NCBI GenBank assembly: GCA_051881655.1
Contig: JBJEQH010000210.1
Location: forward strand, 1 to 6,980
Reading direction: 5' to 3'
Source: Heritagella sp051881655
GTDB lineage: Bacteria; Bacillota; Clostridia; Oscillospirales; Acutalibacteraceae
Length of the DNA: 6,980 bases
Of the stretch, positions 5,704-6,980 are shown in pieces. A model generated the notes under the pieces. The model saw nothing but the letters and a program-made list of their open reading frames with translations, had not been told where the DNA came from and made no database searches. Position 1 is the first letter of the stretch; each line of letters opens with the position of its first letter. Position numbers and translations under genes: made by a program.

Positions 5704-6534
5704 TCAGCGCAGATCCTCGGCCGGTGTGTGGCCGAGGATCTTTTTGTAGGTGCGGAAAAACACCGAGTAATCCCGGAAGCCGCACAGCCGGGCGGCCTCC
5801 TGGGCAGAGGTGCCGCTTTTGATGTACTGCTGGGCGGTGATGGTCCGTTTCCGGCTGACATACTGCATGACGGAGGTTCCCATGGATTCGCGGAACAGCT
5901 TTCCCAGCTGGTGCTCGCTGACAAAGCAGAACGCGGCCACATCGGAGAGGGAAAAGGGCTCGGACAGATGCAGGTTTAAAAAGGCCAGCGCATCGCTGAC
6001 CACCTTGGGCAGGGATAAGGAAGGGCGGATTCCCCGGTCCCGGTACAGCCGCCGCACCTGCAGCAGGAGATTGGGCAGCGCAATGGAGACCTCGGTCTCC
6101 TGTTCATCCGGGGACAGCCGGGCACAGGCCAGCAGGTTTTCAAACCCGGGAATCAATGTCTGCTCCGGAACCGGGGAATAGCCGATCTGCCCTTCGTTTT
6201 CCCGGTACAAAAAGGGCTGGAGCAGATAGGAGCGATAGGGGGAGGGGATCTCCTCTTCGGCAAACTGGATGACATACCGCTCGTACACCCCTTCCTCCAA
6301 AAAGCTGATTCCGTGCAGGACCGTGGGGGCCATCAGCAGCAGGGTGTGGGGGGCCAAATCATACCGCACGCCCTCCACCATATAGCGGACATGTCCGCTG
6401 ACGAAATAGTACAGCTCGTAAAAGCTGTGGCAGTGCATTTCATAGGGCTCCTGCATGGCAGTGCTCCATTTGTGCGAGGCATTCAGAGTGCGGCACAGCA
6501 GCCGCTGGGATAGGGTGGAAGGGGAAGAGAGCAA
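5704..6534 (-). CDS. AraC-family transcriptional regulator (cupin sensor + HTH)
   Basis: A 276-residue regulator if it starts at the TTG at 6534. The N-terminal cupin-like sensor shows MHCHSFYELYYFVSGHVRYM followed by LAPHTLLLMAPTVLHG, typical of AraC members that bind sugars or uronates. The C-terminal double helix-turn-helix spans about the last 100 residues, including LSDVAAFCFVSEHQLGKLFR, then AQEAARLCGFRDYSVFFRTY and the closing KILGHTPAEDLR. The start is debatable. The ATG at 6567 lies within the predicted -10 box and has no ribosome site. The TTG at 6534 follows GCGGTGAT, a seven-of-eight match to the 16S-complementary sequence, at normal spacing. The ATG at 6456 (GGAG seven bases upstream) is a shorter option. 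Divergence from the sugar isomerase gene suggests it controls that operon and probably itself. Confidence 0.92.
   Translation of the reverse strand: MLSSPSTLSQRLLCRTLNASHKWSTAMQEPYEMHCHSFYELYYFVSGHVRYMVEGVRYDLAPHTLLLMAPTVLHGISFLEEGVYERYVIQFAEEEIPSPYRSYLLQPFLYRENEGQIGYSPVPEQTLIPGFENLLACARLSPDEQETEVSIALPNLLLQVRRLYRDRGIRPSLSLPKVVSDALAFLNLHLSEPFSLSDVAAFCFVSEHQLGKLFRESMGTSVMQYVSRKRTITAQQYIKSGTSAQEAARLCGFRDYSVFFRTYKKILGHTPAEDLR
5711..5745 (+). terminator. Terminator of the alpha/beta hydrolase gene, inside the AraC-type coding end
   Basis: AGATCCTCGGCC (5711-5722) and its perfect 12-base complement (5730-5741) with a seven-base loop precede TTTTT (5741-5745). It lies 17 bases after the hydrolase stop. 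The same bases encode, on the other strand, the last residues of the AraC-type protein (around ILGHTPAEDLR). Confidence 0.85.
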
Positions 6535-6565
6535 AAAATCACCGCTTTCGCAAACTGTTTTTCTC

Positions 6566-6594
6566 ATTCTATAAAAAAATATCCAAAATTGCAA
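6566..6594 (-). promoter_or_regulatory. Promoter of the AraC-type gene
   Basis: On the minus strand, TTGCAA (6594-6589), a 17-base spacer and TAGAAT (6571-6566) predict a start near 6559. This excludes the ATG at 6567 from the transcript and supports a downstream start codon. Confidence 0.6.
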
Positions 6595-6616
6595 GCACAC
6601 GGCCCCGATTCGCAAT
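6588..6616. repeat. Repeated ATT(C)GCAA motif, candidate AraC-type operator
   Basis: ATTGCAA (6588-6594) and ATTCGCAAT (6608-6616) recur about 20 bases apart, close to two helical turns. The first overlaps the -35 of the regulator gene, the second the -35 region of the isomerase promoter. AraC proteins usually bind such spaced direct repeats; binding here is inference from position. Confidence 0.3.
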
Positions 6617-6634
6617 GGAAGAAACCCATAAATC

Positions 6635-6643
6635 TGTTATACT
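6635..6643 (+). promoter_or_regulatory. Extended -10 promoter of the isomerase gene
   Basis: TGTTATACT gives an extended -10 (TGn plus TATACT) with no recognisable -35 (ATGGAA at 17 bases), as expected for an activator-dependent promoter. The predicted start is near 6650, about 50 bases before the ATG. Confidence 0.6.
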
Positions 6644-6650
6644 GAGAGAA

Positions 6651-6679
6651 AGAGCGGGGCCGCGGGTATGCCCGGCTCT
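6651..6679 (+). other. Leader hairpin before the isomerase gene
   Basis: AGAGC (6651-6655) pairs with GCTCT (6675-6679), and an inner CGGG-TATG-CCCG hairpin lies within. It sits at the predicted 5' end of the transcript, with no T run after it, and ends just before the ribosome site. A role in stability is possible; no known riboswitch is recognised. Confidence 0.35.
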
Positions 6680-6699
6680 CGATAAGGGAGGAATGACGG

Positions 6700-6980
6700 A
6701 TGATGAAACTGGGTGCCCAGCTGTACACGCTGCGCAATTACCTGCAGAATGAAAAGGACTTTGCCTTCTGTATGAAGGAAGTGGCGGCCATGGGGTATAA
6801 AACCGTGCAGATTTCCGGGGCGGGGCCGCTGTCTCCCCGGTTTATGCGGCAGGTTTGCGATGAAAACGGTCTGTCGATTGTGCTGACCCATATCGACGGA
6901 GAGCGGCTGCTCCGCCATACCGACGAGGTGATCCGCGACCACGAGATTCTGGGCTGTGAGTACATCGGGATCGGCTCGAT
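6700..6980 (+). CDS. Sugar phosphate isomerase/epimerase, TIM barrel, N-terminal part (runs off right edge)
   Basis: The first 93 codons of a xylose-isomerase-like TIM-barrel protein (AP endonuclease family 2 fold; IolE/IolI-type relatives). The N-terminal strand and motif MMKLGAQLYTLRNYL is the family's usual GxQLYTLR opening. It is followed by FCMKEVAAMGYKTVQISG (first helix and second strand), NGLSIVLTHID with H64 at the end of a strand, and a final strand LGCEYIGIGS. Such proteins isomerise, epimerise or dehydrate sugars, inositols or keto-sugars using a divalent metal; the substrate cannot be assigned from this fragment. GGGAGG lies eight bases before the first of two consecutive ATG codons. 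It is divergent from the AraC-type regulator and probably the first gene of a carbohydrate operon continuing beyond the window. Confidence 0.9.
   Translation, partial: MMKLGAQLYTLRNYLQNEKDFAFCMKEVAAMGYKTVQISGAGPLSPRFMRQVCDENGLSIVLTHIDGERLLRHTDEVIRDHEILGCEYIGIGS

Overview
The window looks like a chromosomal segment of a fairly GC-rich member of the Clostridia, probably Oscillospiraceae/Ruminococcaceae-like. The case rests on strong Gram-positive ribosome binding sites (AAGGAG, GGAGGTG), sigma-A type promoters with TATAAT, TACTAT or TAGAAT -10 boxes, a clostridial-style Ppx/HD protein, a small bacterial PH-domain protein and a BesA-like esterase. Taxonomy is inferred from style, not from a marker gene. 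No mobile element, CRISPR array, tRNA or rRNA was seen.

Left part (1-3486, all minus strand): a polyphosphate operon, ppx-like then ppk1, 21 bases apart. It has its own TATAAT promoter and a leader hairpin. ppk1 runs off the left edge immediately after its catalytic phosphohistidine. Upstream of the operon, and separated from it by an intrinsic terminator, is a small PH-domain protein with an acidic aspartate-rich tail and its own promoter.

Middle (3487-3903): about 417 bases without a convincing protein gene. On the minus strand this holds a possible -10 box, then a roughly 180-nt stretch that folds as a closing stem, a large central bubble and an irregular terminal hairpin, and then a strong terminator. 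This is the layout of 6S RNA and is the most interesting unannotated element here.

Right part (3904-6980): a minus-strand serine hydrolase of the beta-lactamase/penicillin-binding fold, divergent from a plus-strand alpha/beta hydrolase of the BesA-like esterase family. The esterase converges on a minus-strand AraC-family regulator, and its terminator hairpin lies inside the last codons of that regulator. The AraC-type gene is divergent from a sugar phosphate isomerase/epimerase (TIM barrel) gene that runs off the right edge. The intergenic region between them carries two promoters and a repeated ATT(C)GCAA motif, so the regulator plausibly controls a carbohydrate-use operon that starts with the isomerase.

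Most of the window is ordinary housekeeping and accessory metabolism. No clear new multi-gene system is visible. The points worth following are the 6S-like RNA, the altered active-site motifs of the Ppx protein, the coding/terminator overlap and the probable TTG start of the AraC gene.
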